Part shown: positions 11,196 to 19,988 of the stretch, in pieces
Layout of the letters: every line of letters starts with the position of its first letter
How positions within the stretch are numbered: the first letter of the stretch is position 1
Assembly: GCA_965243835.1 (NCBI GenBank)
Contig: OZ251578.1
Coordinates: 2,728,001-2,792,000, forward strand
Source: G965202665 sp965243835
GTDB lineage: Bacteria; Actinomycetota; Acidimicrobiia; Spongiisociales; Spongiisociaceae
DNA: 64,000 nt
Direction: 5' to 3'
Translations under genes and position numbers: made by a program
The notes under the pieces: generated by a model
Told to the model about the DNA's origin: nothing
Seen by the model: only the letters and a program-made list of their open reading frames with translations
Database searches by the model: none

Positions 11196-11355
11196 CGACA
11201 TATCGCATAATCTCCGTCACCGGGCTCCGGTCGCGACGACCCGCGAACCATGGCGAAGCTGGAGGGAAAACACTCCGCGTACAATGTGGGATGTGATACG
11301 ACAAAAGGCAAGGCCTCGGCTGGGACGGCCGAACCGGGGAGGAAAGGTGATTTCT
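11196..11355. repeat. duplicated LOG 5' fragment plus hicB leader
   Basis: The interval between the HicB-like genes repeats the arrangement upstream of copy 1. About 11205-11250 matches the 5' part of the LOG gene (about 10733-10775); on the minus strand it still encodes GSSRPEPGDGDYAI, compared with GSSRTEPGDGDYAM in the intact gene. The leader with the GCCTCGGC element follows. The duplication unit of about 450 bp therefore ran from inside the LOG gene through the whole hicB gene, and the LOG fragment is a truncated remnant. Confidence 0.75.
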
Positions 11356-11613
11356 ATGAAATACGACGCAGTGATTGAACCTACCCCGGAGGGCTGGGGC
11401 GGAACAGTTTCCGGCTTGCCTATCCTCGGCGTCGGGGACACCGTTGAAGAAACCCTGCAAGACCTCGCGGCGGCCGCCGCCTTCTACGTGGAACTGATGA
11501 CCGAGGACAACCAACCCATACCCCCTCCCGCGCCGTACGAAACGCCTCTGGAGGCGGGCGGACGCATCCTCCCCCAAGCCATCACAGTCGAAATACCCGC
11601 TTTAGCCCCGTAA
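11356..11613 (+). CDS. HicB-like antitoxin domain protein, copy 2
   Basis: An 85-residue paralogue of the preceding gene with the same start context (GGAAAGGTG before an in-frame GTG, then ATG at 11356). It keeps KYDAVIEPTPEGWGG, LGVGDTVEETLQDL and the C-terminal GGRILPQAITVEIPALAP. The DNA is clearly homologous to copy 1 but has diverged at many positions, mostly in the second quarter (TVSGLPIL in place of AVGLPVI). No HicA partner is seen. Both genes lie immediately upstream of, and convergent with, a restriction-modification pair. Confidence 0.75.
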   Translation: MKYDAVIEPTPEGWGGTVSGLPILGVGDTVEETLQDLAAAAAFYVELMTEDNQPIPPPAPYETPLEAGGRILPQAITVEIPALAP

Positions 11614-11677
11614 TGCGACGCAGGGACGGGCTCCCTAATCATTCTGGTTGCGCTAACACACAACCAGTAAATACATA

Positions 11678-12535
11678 TCAGTTGAAAAGGGTGCTGGTAT
11701 CTTGTTGAAATGGAGAATGGTTGCGGTGTTTTCCAACGTTCATACCGCGCGATTTGCGCTCACTGAACGAGGTGCCCACTCCGTGTAGATCCAATTCTTT
11801 GCGGATTTGGGTTAATTCGTTTTGAGCGTTATCCAGCCTCTCTTGGGCCATTGCCAAATAAGTCGCACTGCTATCAATACCTAGATAATCATGGCCTAAC
11901 AGGGTCGCCGCTACCGCAGTGGTGCCGCTCCCTACATACGGATCTAATACAAGACCGCACTTCTCGGTGCCGAGAATGGCGATAATAATCCGAGCGGGCA
12001 ACCACAATGGGAAAGGGGCCGGGTGCGGATTTTTACCCTCCGGAACCCCCCGCCAGATGGAAGTTAATTTTGCATCCTGGGATCGTAATTCTTTACCAAT
12101 TAAACGACCATCAATTGGTTTATAAAGCCAGTAGATTCTTTCATCCACTTGCCAAAAACGCCAACCCCGTATGTTGGCGGCGATAACCCGGTCCCAAATT
12201 ATCTCCTGTTTTATTGTCCAATTTGTTCGGCGAAGCCAATCCATAGGATGGAACATTTGACCTTTATCCCAGCGAGTTTTATGGTTATAAAAAAAGGACC
12301 CCCCTGGGATAGTGATACGATAAATTTCATCCAGCACTTTTACCTGACTATCCTGATAATCAGGCTCTGGTATAGCATCATTATAAGTATCGTATACTAC
12401 GTTCTTGACTAGCCAACCTTTGTTTTTGCCCTGCTTATTATAGGGTGGTGAAGTAATACCCGCGCCCACACATTCATCGGGCACATTCCGCAATACAGCT
12501 AGCGTATCACCTTGAATGAGCTGATTGAAATCCAT
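11678..12535 (-). CDS. type II DNA methyltransferase, beta class (SPPY motif)
   Basis: A 285-residue DNA methyltransferase. The catalytic motif IV (GITSPPYNKQG, near residue 30) precedes the AdoMet-binding motif I (VLDPYVGSGTTAVA, about 195-208), which is the beta-class order. SPPY is typical of N4-cytosine enzymes, but N6-adenine specificity cannot be excluded. The ATG at 12535 shares one base with the stop of the upstream nuclease gene (TGATG), indicating coupling. Base composition is much more AT-rich than flanking genes, consistent with horizontal acquisition. It should protect host DNA from the partner nuclease. Confidence 0.88.
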   Translation of the reverse strand: MDFNQLIQGDTLAVLRNVPDECVGAGITSPPYNKQGKNKGWLVKNVVYDTYNDAIPEPDYQDSQVKVLDEIYRITIPGGSFFYNHKTRWDKGQMFHPMDWLRRTNWTIKQEIIWDRVIAANIRGWRFWQVDERIYWLYKPIDGRLIGKELRSQDAKLTSIWRGVPEGKNPHPAPFPLWLPARIIIAILGTEKCGLVLDPYVGSGTTAVAATLLGHDYLGIDSSATYLAMAQERLDNAQNELTQIRKELDLHGVGTSFSERKSRGMNVGKHRNHSPFQQDTSTLFN

Positions 12536-13224
12536 CACTGTGTGAAGTCTTGTAAATCTGTTAAAGCCGCTGGATTTCTTAAATGAGCAAGTATCGGTCG
12601 CGTGATACGAGCCCTTAGTTGCTCTAATTCTGGAACAGGTATCGGGCAATAAGTTTTCAAGGTTTGCGCGTTCTTGAAATTGTTGAAACCAAATTTTGCT
12701 GATCGTAACCATTCTCCTGTTACATCTCCGTCGGGGAAGCGTCTAACAAGTTGCTCGCTTAAACGCTCGGTAAACCCTTCCTCGTTGAAATCGAATTTAA
12801 AAATGTAAACTAAACGACCATCTATAAATCCAGCTACCAGCATCTTAGGATTTTCTTCTTTATGCCGTTCAAATTTCGCCCAAGTATAATCATTGAAACC
12901 GCCGCTTCCATTAAGTTTTTTGCTTTTGGGAGAATTGGAACGTATGTTTTTGGGCTTAACTTCACAGTACGCTGTTTGATTGGTAACGGCATCATGACGG
13001 TAACCGTTATAACCCATCTTTTCCAATTGTGGAATATAACCGGCCAACTTGACTACCACCGTTTCCCGCAACGTTGACGAGTTCAAGTCGTTGTAATAAG
13101 CCGTCAGCAAATCTAATAACATGGCAACGAGGTTAGGCTTGGACATGTTGAGCAACTCATCGCTCACCTCGCTATGCTCCCTCAGGGCATAGCTCTCGAT
13201 AAGGTTCATCAGGTCTTCATTCAT
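12535..13224 (-). CDS. putative restriction endonuclease of the R-M pair
   Basis: A 229-residue protein, AT-rich like the methyltransferase and coupled to it by a 1-nt TGATG overlap. A candidate PD-(D/E)xK core is GYRHDAVTNQTAYCEVKPKN (about residues 77-97), with Asp followed by Glu-x-Lys; the region resembles nucleases that bind and cleave DNA. The identity as restriction enzyme rests mainly on this motif and on the tight pairing with a beta-class methyltransferase; the exact family is not recognised. Start is the ATG at 13224; the region upstream carries a hairpin and a possible small ORF. Confidence 0.65.
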   Translation of the reverse strand: MNEDLMNLIESYALREHSEVSDELLNMSKPNLVAMLLDLLTAYYNDLNSSTLRETVVVKLAGYIPQLEKMGYNGYRHDAVTNQTAYCEVKPKNIRSNSPKSKKLNGSGGFNDYTWAKFERHKEENPKMLVAGFIDGRLVYIFKFDFNEEGFTERLSEQLVRRFPDGDVTGEWLRSAKFGFNNFKNAQTLKTYCPIPVPELEQLRARITRPILAHLRNPAALTDLQDFTQ

Positions 13225-13306
13225 TTTCTACCTCGCTGTCGGTTAGCGGCATATCCTCCAAATATGCCGCATGACAATATAGCGCCTTACCGGGAGGGTG
13301 CAACAT
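13217..13306 (-). CDS. possible 29-aa leader ORF of the R-M operon
   Basis: An ATG at 13306 opens 29 codons (starting MLHPPGKALY and ending DSEVENE) whose TGA overlaps the first codons of the nuclease gene. An internal ATG at 13254 is preceded by TTGGAGG, and this Shine-Dalgarno-like sequence lies in the loop of the 13246-13270 hairpin. It could be a leader peptide or a small regulator, or have no function. The evidence is only its position and overlap. Confidence 0.25.
   Translation of the reverse strand: MLHPPGKALYCHAAYLEDMPLTDSEVENE
13246..13270 (-). promoter_or_regulatory. perfect inverted repeat upstream of the R-M operon
   Basis: GCGGCATAT and ATATGCCGC form a perfect 9-bp inverted repeat around a 7-nt centre, 22 bp upstream of the nuclease start. 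On the minus strand the centre contains GGAGG. It could be an operator, as in controller-protein regulated R-M systems, or an RNA hairpin hiding a ribosome-binding site. Confidence 0.45.
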
Positions 13307-13354
13307 AGGTGCCGCCGTCGTGTTTGTCTTTATAAGCAAGTCCCGCCATCGGCT

Positions 13355-13819
13355 CTACAGGGCGGCGGGGAAACCTTGTTGGCGCCAGGCCTCGTACAGG
13401 ACGATGGCGGCCGCGTTGGCCAGGTTGAGACTGCGGCGATCGGGCAACATCGGTATTCGCAACACCTCCGTCACCGACGGGTGGGACAGGACCGAGGCCG
13501 GCAGGCCGTTGCTTTCCCCGCCGAACAACAGCGCATCGCCCGGCGCGAACCGCGCCTCCGCGTATCGGACCGAGCCGGAACCGGACAGGGCGAACACCCG
13601 GGCCGGAGCGGCGGACGCTAAATACTCCTCGTATCCGGCGTGCTCCGCCACCCGGGCGTGCTCCCGGTAGTCCAAGCCGGCCCGCGCCAAGCGGGAGTCG
13701 TCCATCACGAACCCCAACGGATGAACGAGGTGCAACTCCGCCCCGGTGTTGGCGCACAACCGGATTATGTTCCCGGTATTGGGCGGAATCTCCGGCTGAT
13801 GCAGAACCACCCCGAACAT
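13355..13819 (-). CDS. trmL: tRNA (cytidine(34)-2'-O)-methyltransferase
   Basis: A 154-residue SPOUT-class methyltransferase at the normal size of TrmL, which 2'-O-methylates the wobble base of leucine tRNAs. The three SPOUT motifs are present: PPNTGNIIRLCANTG (motif 1), LLFGGESNGLP (motif 2) and IPMLPDRRSLNLANAAAI (motif 3, trefoil knot). It lies 23 bp downstream of nucS on the same strand and is probably cotranscribed with it. Confidence 0.93.
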   Translation of the reverse strand: MFGVVLHQPEIPPNTGNIIRLCANTGAELHLVHPLGFVMDDSRLARAGLDYREHARVAEHAGYEEYLASAAPARVFALSGSGSVRYAEARFAPGDALLFGGESNGLPASVLSHPSVTEVLRIPMLPDRRSLNLANAAAIVLYEAWRQQGFPAAL

Positions 13820-13842
13820 CGTCCGCCGCCGCCGCCACTACC

Positions 13843-14502
13843 TCAGAACAGGCGCAGGCTGTTGGAGGGAAGCCCCCGCAACCGGTCGTAGTCCACGGTC
13901 ACGCACTTAATGCCCCGCGCCCGGGCCAGCACCGCCGCCTGCGGAGCCAGGGACAGCGCAACCAGCATCCCCCGCAACGGATGCAGGCGGGGGTCGTTGG
14001 CCAACCGGTCCAGATAACGGGTGATCTGCTCCACCCCGTCCAACTCCCCCCGGCGTTTCACCTCCACCGCCACCGTGTCCCCGTTGGCCGCCCGGCACAG
14101 CAGATCCACCGGGCCGATGTCGGTCGGGTATTCCCGCCGGATCAGCGACAGCCCCTCCTCCAAAACCTGCGGCCGCTCGGCCAGAAGCCGTTGCAGGTCA
14201 TCCTCCACCCCGTCCTTCTCCAACCCCGGATCCGGCCCGAAATCCTCCTGATGCTCGAATAGCGTCTCGGAAATGTTGATGACCAGTTCCTCCCCCCGGG
14301 GGTTGGTCACCACCCACCGGCCGTCCTCCTCCGCCAGCGTGTTGGGGGCGTTCATCCAGTTGAGCGGCTTGTACGCCCCGCCGTCGGCGTGCACCGCCAC
14401 GCACCCGTCCGCTTTCACCATTATCAAACGGACCGCCTCCGGCAAACGGGCGGCGAGGCGTCCCTGATATTCCACCGAGCAACGGGCGATGAGCAGGCGC
14501 AT
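13843..14502 (-). CDS. nucS: mismatch-specific endonuclease NucS (EndoMS)
   Basis: A 219-residue nuclease, full length for NucS. The family cleaves both strands at G-T, G-G and T-T mismatches and supplies mismatch repair in actinobacteria that lack MutS/MutL. The N-terminal dimerisation/DNA-binding domain starts MRLLIARCSVEYQGRL. The C-terminal RecB-like domain has the catalytic triad in GPVDLLCRAANGDTVAVEVK (Asp, Glu and Lys), followed by EQITRYLDRL. It supports placement in Actinomycetota. The usual C-terminal clamp-binding peptide is represented by the tail SNSLRLF. Confidence 0.95.
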   Translation of the reverse strand: MRLLIARCSVEYQGRLAARLPEAVRLIMVKADGCVAVHADGGAYKPLNWMNAPNTLAEEDGRWVVTNPRGEELVINISETLFEHQEDFGPDPGLEKDGVEDDLQRLLAERPQVLEEGLSLIRREYPTDIGPVDLLCRAANGDTVAVEVKRRGELDGVEQITRYLDRLANDPRLHPLRGMLVALSLAPQAAVLARARGIKCVTVDYDRLRGLPSNSLRLF

Positions 14503-14670
14503 AGCCGCCAGAATACCGGACCATCCCTCTCCCGCCGGGCGTTTCCACCCCCTGGTCCAAGTAAAAACCGGGCGGCGCTAACTTGGGATTGCGGGTTCGG
14601 ATTGACGCCGTCCCGCCAACCGGGCCAACCGCCCCCGACCCTCCATGCAAACCCCCGGAAAGGATTTAAT

Positions 14671-15456
14671 ATGACCGCGCCCGCCCCCGGCCAACCGAAT
14701 CCCCCCGCCGCCCCTGCGGAGGGAGAACCCCGGCCCATCGCCGCCCGCGCCGAGCGGATAACCAAAATCTACGGTTCGGGAGACACCCGCGTCACCGCCT
14801 TGCAGGAAGTCTCGATCGCCTTTCCCGCCGGAGAGTTCGCGGCGGTGATGGGGCCGTCCGGCTCCGGCAAATCCACCCTTATGCATTGCATGGCCGGGCT
14901 GGACGAAGTAACCGGAGGCTCGGTGTGGATCGGCGACCAGGACATCTCCACCCTCACCGACCGGCAACTGACCCGCATGCGGAGGCAGCGGGTGGGGTTC
15001 ATTTTCCAGGCCTTCAACCTGGTGCCCACCCTCAACGCCGGGGAGAACATCACCCTCCCCTCCGACCTCGCCTCCTCCCAACCGGACCGGGAATGGCTCA
15101 ACCAGGTAGTGGAAACCCTGGGACTGACCGACCGTCTCAAACACCGCCCCACCCAACTGTCCGGCGGCCAGCAACAGCGGGTGGCGGCCGCCCGGGCCTT
15201 GGCGGCCCGCCCCGACCTGATCTTCGCCGATGAACCAACCGGCAACCTGGACTCGTCGGCCAGCGGCGAGTTGCTCAACTTCCTGGCCATGGCGGTGCGC
15301 GACTTCGGACAGACGATCGTGATGGTCACCCACGACGCGGTGGCCGCCAGCTACGCGGACCGCATCGTGTTCCTGGCCGACGGACGGATCGTGTCGGAAA
15401 TGACCGAACCCACCCCGGAGCGGGTGCTGGACCACATCAAGGGACTGGAGCGGTAA
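14671..15456 (+). CDS. ABC transporter ATP-binding protein (MacB/LolD type)
   Basis: A 261-residue ATPase that powers the FtsX-type permease encoded directly downstream. Walker A GPSGSGKST, Q-loop FIFQAFNLVPTLNAGENI, signature LSGGQQQRV and Walker B LIFADEPTGNLD are all intact; this is the MacB/LolD subfamily pattern. The ATG at 14671 is preceded by GGAAAGGA, and an N-terminal Pro/Ala-rich extension of about 25 residues precedes the ATPase core. The permease start follows the TAA without a gap (TAAATG), so translation is coupled. The exported substrate is unknown. Confidence 0.92.
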   Translation: MTAPAPGQPNPPAAPAEGEPRPIAARAERITKIYGSGDTRVTALQEVSIAFPAGEFAAVMGPSGSGKSTLMHCMAGLDEVTGGSVWIGDQDISTLTDRQLTRMRRQRVGFIFQAFNLVPTLNAGENITLPSDLASSQPDREWLNQVVETLGLTDRLKHRPTQLSGGQQQRVAAARALAARPDLIFADEPTGNLDSSASGELLNFLAMAVRDFGQTIVMVTHDAVAASYADRIVFLADGRIVSEMTEPTPERVLDHIKGLER

Positions 15457-18069
15457 ATGTTCCGCACCTCGCTTAAAAGCCTGTGGGCCTACCGGGCCCG
15501 AATGACCCTCACCCTGATGGCCATCGTGCTGGGAGTGGGCCTGATCAGCGGCGTCTACATCTACACCGACACCATCAACCGGGGGTTCAACGAAATCTTC
15601 GAGGAGTCTTTCTCCGGAGTGGACATCGTGGTGCGCACCGAAACCGACTTCGAGTTCGGGGAGGGCGTTTTTATCAGCGAAGAGGACTTTGACCAATTGA
15701 CGTCCGTCTCCGGCGTGCAAAGGGCCTACCCTTCCCTGGCCGGGCTGGGCGTGTCGTTGCTGGACCGGGAAGGGGATGTGGTGGGCGTCCAGGGATCCCC
15801 CACTTTCACCGCCAGCCTGGAGGAGGGGGACACGGCCGGGTTCGTCATCGACCAGGGCCGCTACCCGGTCGGGCCGGACGAGGTGGTCCTGGACCGGGGG
15901 GCGACCGCCGCCGCCGACTTTGAAATCGGCGAGCGCATCACCCTCATCTCCGAGCAACTGGGCCGCATCGAGCCCGTGCTGGTGGGAACGGCCGGGCTGG
16001 CGGAAATCGACGGTTTGGGTTCGCGCTGGATCTTGTTCGACCTGCCCGCCGCCCAGCAGGCGCTGGGACGTCCGGGAATGGTGTCGGGCGGCAACGTATA
16101 CGTGGAATCCGGCACGCCGGTGGAGGAAGTGATCGCCGCCATGACCCCCCTGTTGCCCCCCAACGCCACCGCGGTATCGGGTCAACAGGCGGCTGAGGCG
16201 CAAGCGGCCGAGTTGCAGGGCAACCTGGGTTTCCTAACCACCTTTCTGACCGTGTTCGGCTACATCGCCTTGTTCGTGGGGGCCTTCCTCATTTACAACA
16301 CCTTCCGCATCGTGGTCAGCCAGCGCACCCGCGACCTGGCCTTGTTGCGGGCCATAGGAGCCGGAAAAGCCCAGGTGATGACCATCGTGCTGTTGGAGTC
16401 GCTGTTCCTGGGAGTGATCGGGTCCCTGATCGGCATCGCCTTCGGACTGCTGATAGCCGTGGGTTTGCAAGCCGGGCTGTCGTTGATCGGCCTCACGTTC
16501 CCCTCCACCTCCCTGGTGATCGCGACCCGCACCATCATCATCGGCATGGCCGCCGGCACGCTGGTAACCGTCGGTTCCTCGCTGGCCCCCGCCCGGCGGG
16601 CCTCCCGGGTGCCGATCATGGCCGCCCTCAACGAAGACGCCGCCCGCCCCGTCCGGAGGAGCCTGCTGAAGCGGGCCGTAACCGGAGGGGTGATCACCGC
16701 CGCCGGGGTGGGAGCGGCCTGGCTGGGCCTGTTCGGCGGAGGCGGGCTGGGGTTCAGCGCCATCGTCTGGGTGGGAATCGGCGTGGGAATCGTCTTTTTC
16801 GGGATGTTCGCTCTCAGCCCCCTGTTCGCCGAGCCCACCACCAGCCTGCTGGGGTGGATTTTGGAACGGACCGGCGTGGCCGGGAAACTGGCCCGCCGCA
16901 ACGCCATGCGCAGCCCGCGCCGCACCGCGGCCACCGCCGGGGCGGTGATGATCAGCATCACCCTGGTGGCTTTGGCCTCCACCATGTCCGGGTCGTTGCG
17001 GGCCACCATCGACGAAGTCCTGGCCGACAACATCGAAGCCGATGTGATCATCACCTCCACCAACCAGTTCGACCCCACCGCCGGGTTCACCGTCCAGCTG
17101 GCCGACCAGATCCGGGAACTGGGGGAAGTAGGGGAAATGACCCGTCTGCAGATCGCCCCGGTGCGCACCTTGTCCGTTCAGGAAACCGCTGCCGGGCCGG
17201 TAGAGAACACCAACGACCACAACATTACTTCCATAGAAGACAACTTCGCCCTTTTTCTCCCCCCCGAGTCCAGCGCCGGGACCCTGTTGCCGGGAGAAGG
17301 CGAAGTGGTGATGGAGGAAAGCATCGCCGCCGACAACGGATGGATCATCGGCGGGCAGGCGACCCTGCAGTTCGAACAAGCCGGGGAACGTACTTTCACC
17401 CTGGTGGGGACCGCGGGCGGCCCGGCCTGGAGCGGGCTGATCGCCGTCAGCCGCTCCGCATGGCCCGACCTGTTCAGCTCCCCCTCCGACTCCCAGATTT
17501 ACATCCAAGCCGCCTCCGGAGTGAGCCCCGAAGATTTGAAAACGGCCATCGAAGCCCTGCCCCTCGTCGACGAGCTGGCCACGGTCAGCGTGCAGACCGA
17601 AGAAGATCTGCAAAGCGCCGCCGAGCGGGGCATCAACCAGTTGCTCAACCTGATCCTGGCCTTGCTGGGCATCACCGTGATCATCGGAATGTTGGGGGTG
17701 ACCAACACCATGGCCCTGTCGGTGTTCGAACGCACCCGGGAAATAGGGCTGTTGCGGGCGGTGGGGCTGGACCGGCCCACCACCCGCTGGATGGTGCGCA
17801 TGGAGGCCGTCATCGTATCCGTGTTCGGATGCCTGCTGGGGGTGGGGCTGGGCATCCTGTTCGGATGGGCCATAGTCCGTTCCCTGCGCGACATCGGCGT
17901 GACCAGCTTCCTCATCCCCTGGTTGCCCGGCTCGTGGTCGGTTTCTTCCCTGCTGGGCAGTCTGCTGTTCTGGGTGATCGCCACCGCCGTCCTGGGCGTG
18001 GCCTTCGCCTCCTACCCGGCCCGCCGGGCCGCCAAACTGAACGTGGTGGAAGCCATCGCCCGCCTCTGA
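15457..18069 (+). CDS. ABC transporter permease, tandem FtsX domains
   Basis: An 870-residue membrane protein of the long FtsX/MacB-permease type. A first transmembrane helix near residues 15-36 is followed by an extracytoplasmic domain (about 40-250), an FtsX block of three helices (about 260-380), two further helices (about 405-455), a second extracytoplasmic domain (about 490-725) and a C-terminal FtsX block (about 735-865). ARRASRVPIMAAL and ARRAAKLNVVEAIARL are the paired FtsX ends. Such systems act as mechanotransmitters or export lipids, peptides or drugs without moving substrate through the membrane pore. The start codon abuts the ATPase stop. Confidence 0.9.
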   Translation: MFRTSLKSLWAYRARMTLTLMAIVLGVGLISGVYIYTDTINRGFNEIFEESFSGVDIVVRTETDFEFGEGVFISEEDFDQLTSVSGVQRAYPSLAGLGVSLLDREGDVVGVQGSPTFTASLEEGDTAGFVIDQGRYPVGPDEVVLDRGATAAADFEIGERITLISEQLGRIEPVLVGTAGLAEIDGLGSRWILFDLPAAQQALGRPGMVSGGNVYVESGTPVEEVIAAMTPLLPPNATAVSGQQAAEAQAAELQGNLGFLTTFLTVFGYIALFVGAFLIYNTFRIVVSQRTRDLALLRAIGAGKAQVMTIVLLESLFLGVIGSLIGIAFGLLIAVGLQAGLSLIGLTFPSTSLVIATRTIIIGMAAGTLVTVGSSLAPARRASRVPIMAALNEDAARPVRRSLLKRAVTGGVITAAGVGAAWLGLFGGGGLGFSAIVWVGIGVGIVFFGMFALSPLFAEPTTSLLGWILERTGVAGKLARRNAMRSPRRTAATAGAVMISITLVALASTMSGSLRATIDEVLADNIEADVIITSTNQFDPTAGFTVQLADQIRELGEVGEMTRLQIAPVRTLSVQETAAGPVENTNDHNITSIEDNFALFLPPESSAGTLLPGEGEVVMEESIAADNGWIIGGQATLQFEQAGERTFTLVGTAGGPAWSGLIAVSRSAWPDLFSSPSDSQIYIQAASGVSPEDLKTAIEALPLVDELATVSVQTEEDLQSAAERGINQLLNLILALLGITVIIGMLGVTNTMALSVFERTREIGLLRAVGLDRPTTRWMVRMEAVIVSVFGCLLGVGLGILFGWAIVRSLRDIGVTSFLIPWLPGSWSVSSLLGSLLFWVIATAVLGVAFASYPARRAAKLNVVEAIARL

Positions 18070-18100
18070 CCCCGCTCTGACCCGCCGCACCTCGCCGCAG

Positions 18101-18508
18101 TCAGGCGACGTCGGACGGCAGGCGGGCGGGTTTGGTGGGCAACGTCAGAATGTAGATGATCAAACCCGCCCCCAACGCCGCCAAAAGCCCCCGCACCAAG
18201 AGAGGACGAATGAGAAACCCGACCGTAACGGTAAAAGTAAGGGCGATGGCCGCCACCGCCGTCGTCTTCAATCGGACGGTGAAGCCGCGTCCCGCCCGCC
18301 AGTCGCGCACCAACGGTCCGAACACCCGGTGGCGGAGCAGCCAATTGTCGAATCGCTCCGAAGACAGCGAAAATAGGAAGGCGGCCAGCAACACCGGGCC
18401 GGTGGTGGGAATCAACGGAACGAACAGCCCGATGAGCCCGATCCCCACCATCAGCCAGCCGCAACCCATCAGCAGGAGGCGCGCGAAGCGATTTTTTACC
18501 TTGGCCAT
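18101..18508 (-). CDS. YbaN (DUF454) family small membrane protein
   Basis: A 135-residue inner-membrane protein. Two closely spaced N-terminal helices (GWLMVGIGLIGLFVPLIPTT is the family signature) are followed by LFSLSSERFDNWLLRHR and FGPLVRDWRAGRG, then two more hydrophobic stretches near the C-terminus. Function of the YbaN family is not established. It is convergent with the ABC permease gene and divergent from nhaA. Confidence 0.85.
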   Translation of the reverse strand: MAKVKNRFARLLLMGCGWLMVGIGLIGLFVPLIPTTGPVLLAAFLFSLSSERFDNWLLRHRVFGPLVRDWRAGRGFTVRLKTTAVAAIALTFTVTVGFLIRPLLVRGLLAALGAGLIIYILTLPTKPARLPSDVA

Positions 18509-18611
18509 GCCCCCCAGGTTAACCGGAGGATTTAGCGACGGGTAATCGGAAAAACCGGACCCGCCCCGCCTCCGCCCTCATGACCGTTTCCCGCCGGACG
18601 AAATCGCTAAT

Positions 18612-19988
18612 ATGACCGAAATGCCCAACCGCCCTAAAAACTGGATCTACTCCGACCGCTTCCTGGCGCGGAAATTCGTGTTGCCCGTCCACCAGTTCAC
18701 CAACGTGGCCGCCTCCTCCGGGATGGCGTTGCTGGGAGCGGCGGTGCTGGCCATGTTATGGGCCAACCTGGGGGTCTTCGGCGACAGCTACTTCGCGTTC
18801 TGGGAGGACTCCTACCTGGACATCGACCTGGGGTTCATCCATCTGCACGAAAGCGTCCGCGACTTGGTGGACGACGGGCTGATGGCCGTTTTCTTCTTCG
18901 TGATGGGACTGGAAATTAAAAGGGAAATGGTGCTGGGGGAGTTGCGGGATCCCCGCAAAGCGGTGGTGCCGGTGGCGGCCGCGTTGGGGGGAATGGTCTT
19001 CCCCGCCCTCTTCTACGTGCTCCTCAACTGGGGAGACTGGGGCGCGTTGCGGGGATGGGGGGTGCCGATGGCCACCGACATCGCCTTCGCCATCGGCATC
19101 CTGGCCCTGGTGGGGCGGGGCCTGCCGGTGGGGGTGCGGTTGTTCCTGCTGACGGTGGCCATCGTGGACGACGTGGGGGCCATCCTGGTGATCGCCCTTT
19201 TCTACACCCAAAATCTGCATCTCGGCTATCTGACCCTGGGGGTGGGGGCCCTGATCGCCACTTTCGGCGCCGCCCGGGTCAACATCCGCTCCCTCGCCTT
19301 CTACATTCCGATGGCCCTCATCGCCTGGTACGGGTTCGTGGAGTCGGGCGTGCACGCCACCCTGGCCGGAGTGGTTCTGGGGCTGATCACCCCCGCCCGC
19401 CAGCTGTACGACGCCGAAGAGTTCGACCAGGGGGTGCGACGGGTGCTGGAAATCTACCCCACCGATCCCAAGGACCCGCAATACAAGGACAAGGTGGAGC
19501 ACGAAGCCTTGAAACTGGCCCGCATAGCCCGCGAGTCGGTGTCGCCCCTGTGGCGCCTGGAACGGCAACTGCACAAATGGAGCGCCTTCGTGATCGTCCC
19601 CCTGTTCGCCTTGGCCAACGCCGGGGTGCGGTTGACGGGAGCCGACCTGCTCACCCTGGGAACCACCCGGGTGGCGGAAGGGGTGGCCCTGGGTTTGGTG
19701 TTCGGCAAAGTAATCGGGGTGGGCGGGGTGGCCTGGCTGATGGCCCGCCTCGGACTGGGACGATTACCGGACGGCGTAACCGGGCGGCATGTGCTGGGAG
19801 TGGGGATGCTGGCCGGAGTCGGTTTCACGGTGGCCTTGTTCATCACCGACCTGGCTTTTATGGACCAGATGTTGCTGGACCGCGCCAAACTGGGAATTTT
19901 CATCGGCTCCGCCGTGGCCGGGGTGGCGGGGGCCCTTTTCCTGCGGTTCTGCTCCCCCCACCCGGAACTTGAGCGCGGGACGGTTTGA
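18612..19988 (+). CDS. nhaA: Na+/H+ antiporter NhaA
   Basis: A 458-residue polytopic membrane protein exchanging Na+ or Li+ for protons, used for pH and sodium homeostasis. Family motifs: FFFVMGLEIKREMVLGELRD, GVPMATDIAFAIGILAL and VAIVDDVGAILVIALFY, the last containing the Asp-Asp pair that binds the cation. It is longer than E. coli NhaA because of an insert around residues 265-305 (YDAEEFDQGVRRVLE and onward), common in actinobacterial members. Start is taken as ATG 18612; ATG 18621 is also possible. The stop overlaps the next gene's TTG start by 3 nt. Confidence 0.93.
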   Translation: MTEMPNRPKNWIYSDRFLARKFVLPVHQFTNVAASSGMALLGAAVLAMLWANLGVFGDSYFAFWEDSYLDIDLGFIHLHESVRDLVDDGLMAVFFFVMGLEIKREMVLGELRDPRKAVVPVAAALGGMVFPALFYVLLNWGDWGALRGWGVPMATDIAFAIGILALVGRGLPVGVRLFLLTVAIVDDVGAILVIALFYTQNLHLGYLTLGVGALIATFGAARVNIRSLAFYIPMALIAWYGFVESGVHATLAGVVLGLITPARQLYDAEEFDQGVRRVLEIYPTDPKDPQYKDKVEHEALKLARIARESVSPLWRLERQLHKWSAFVIVPLFALANAGVRLTGADLLTLGTTRVAEGVALGLVFGKVIGVGGVAWLMARLGLGRLPDGVTGRHVLGVGMLAGVGFTVALFITDLAFMDQMLLDRAKLGIFIGSAVAGVAGALFLRFCSPHPELERGTV

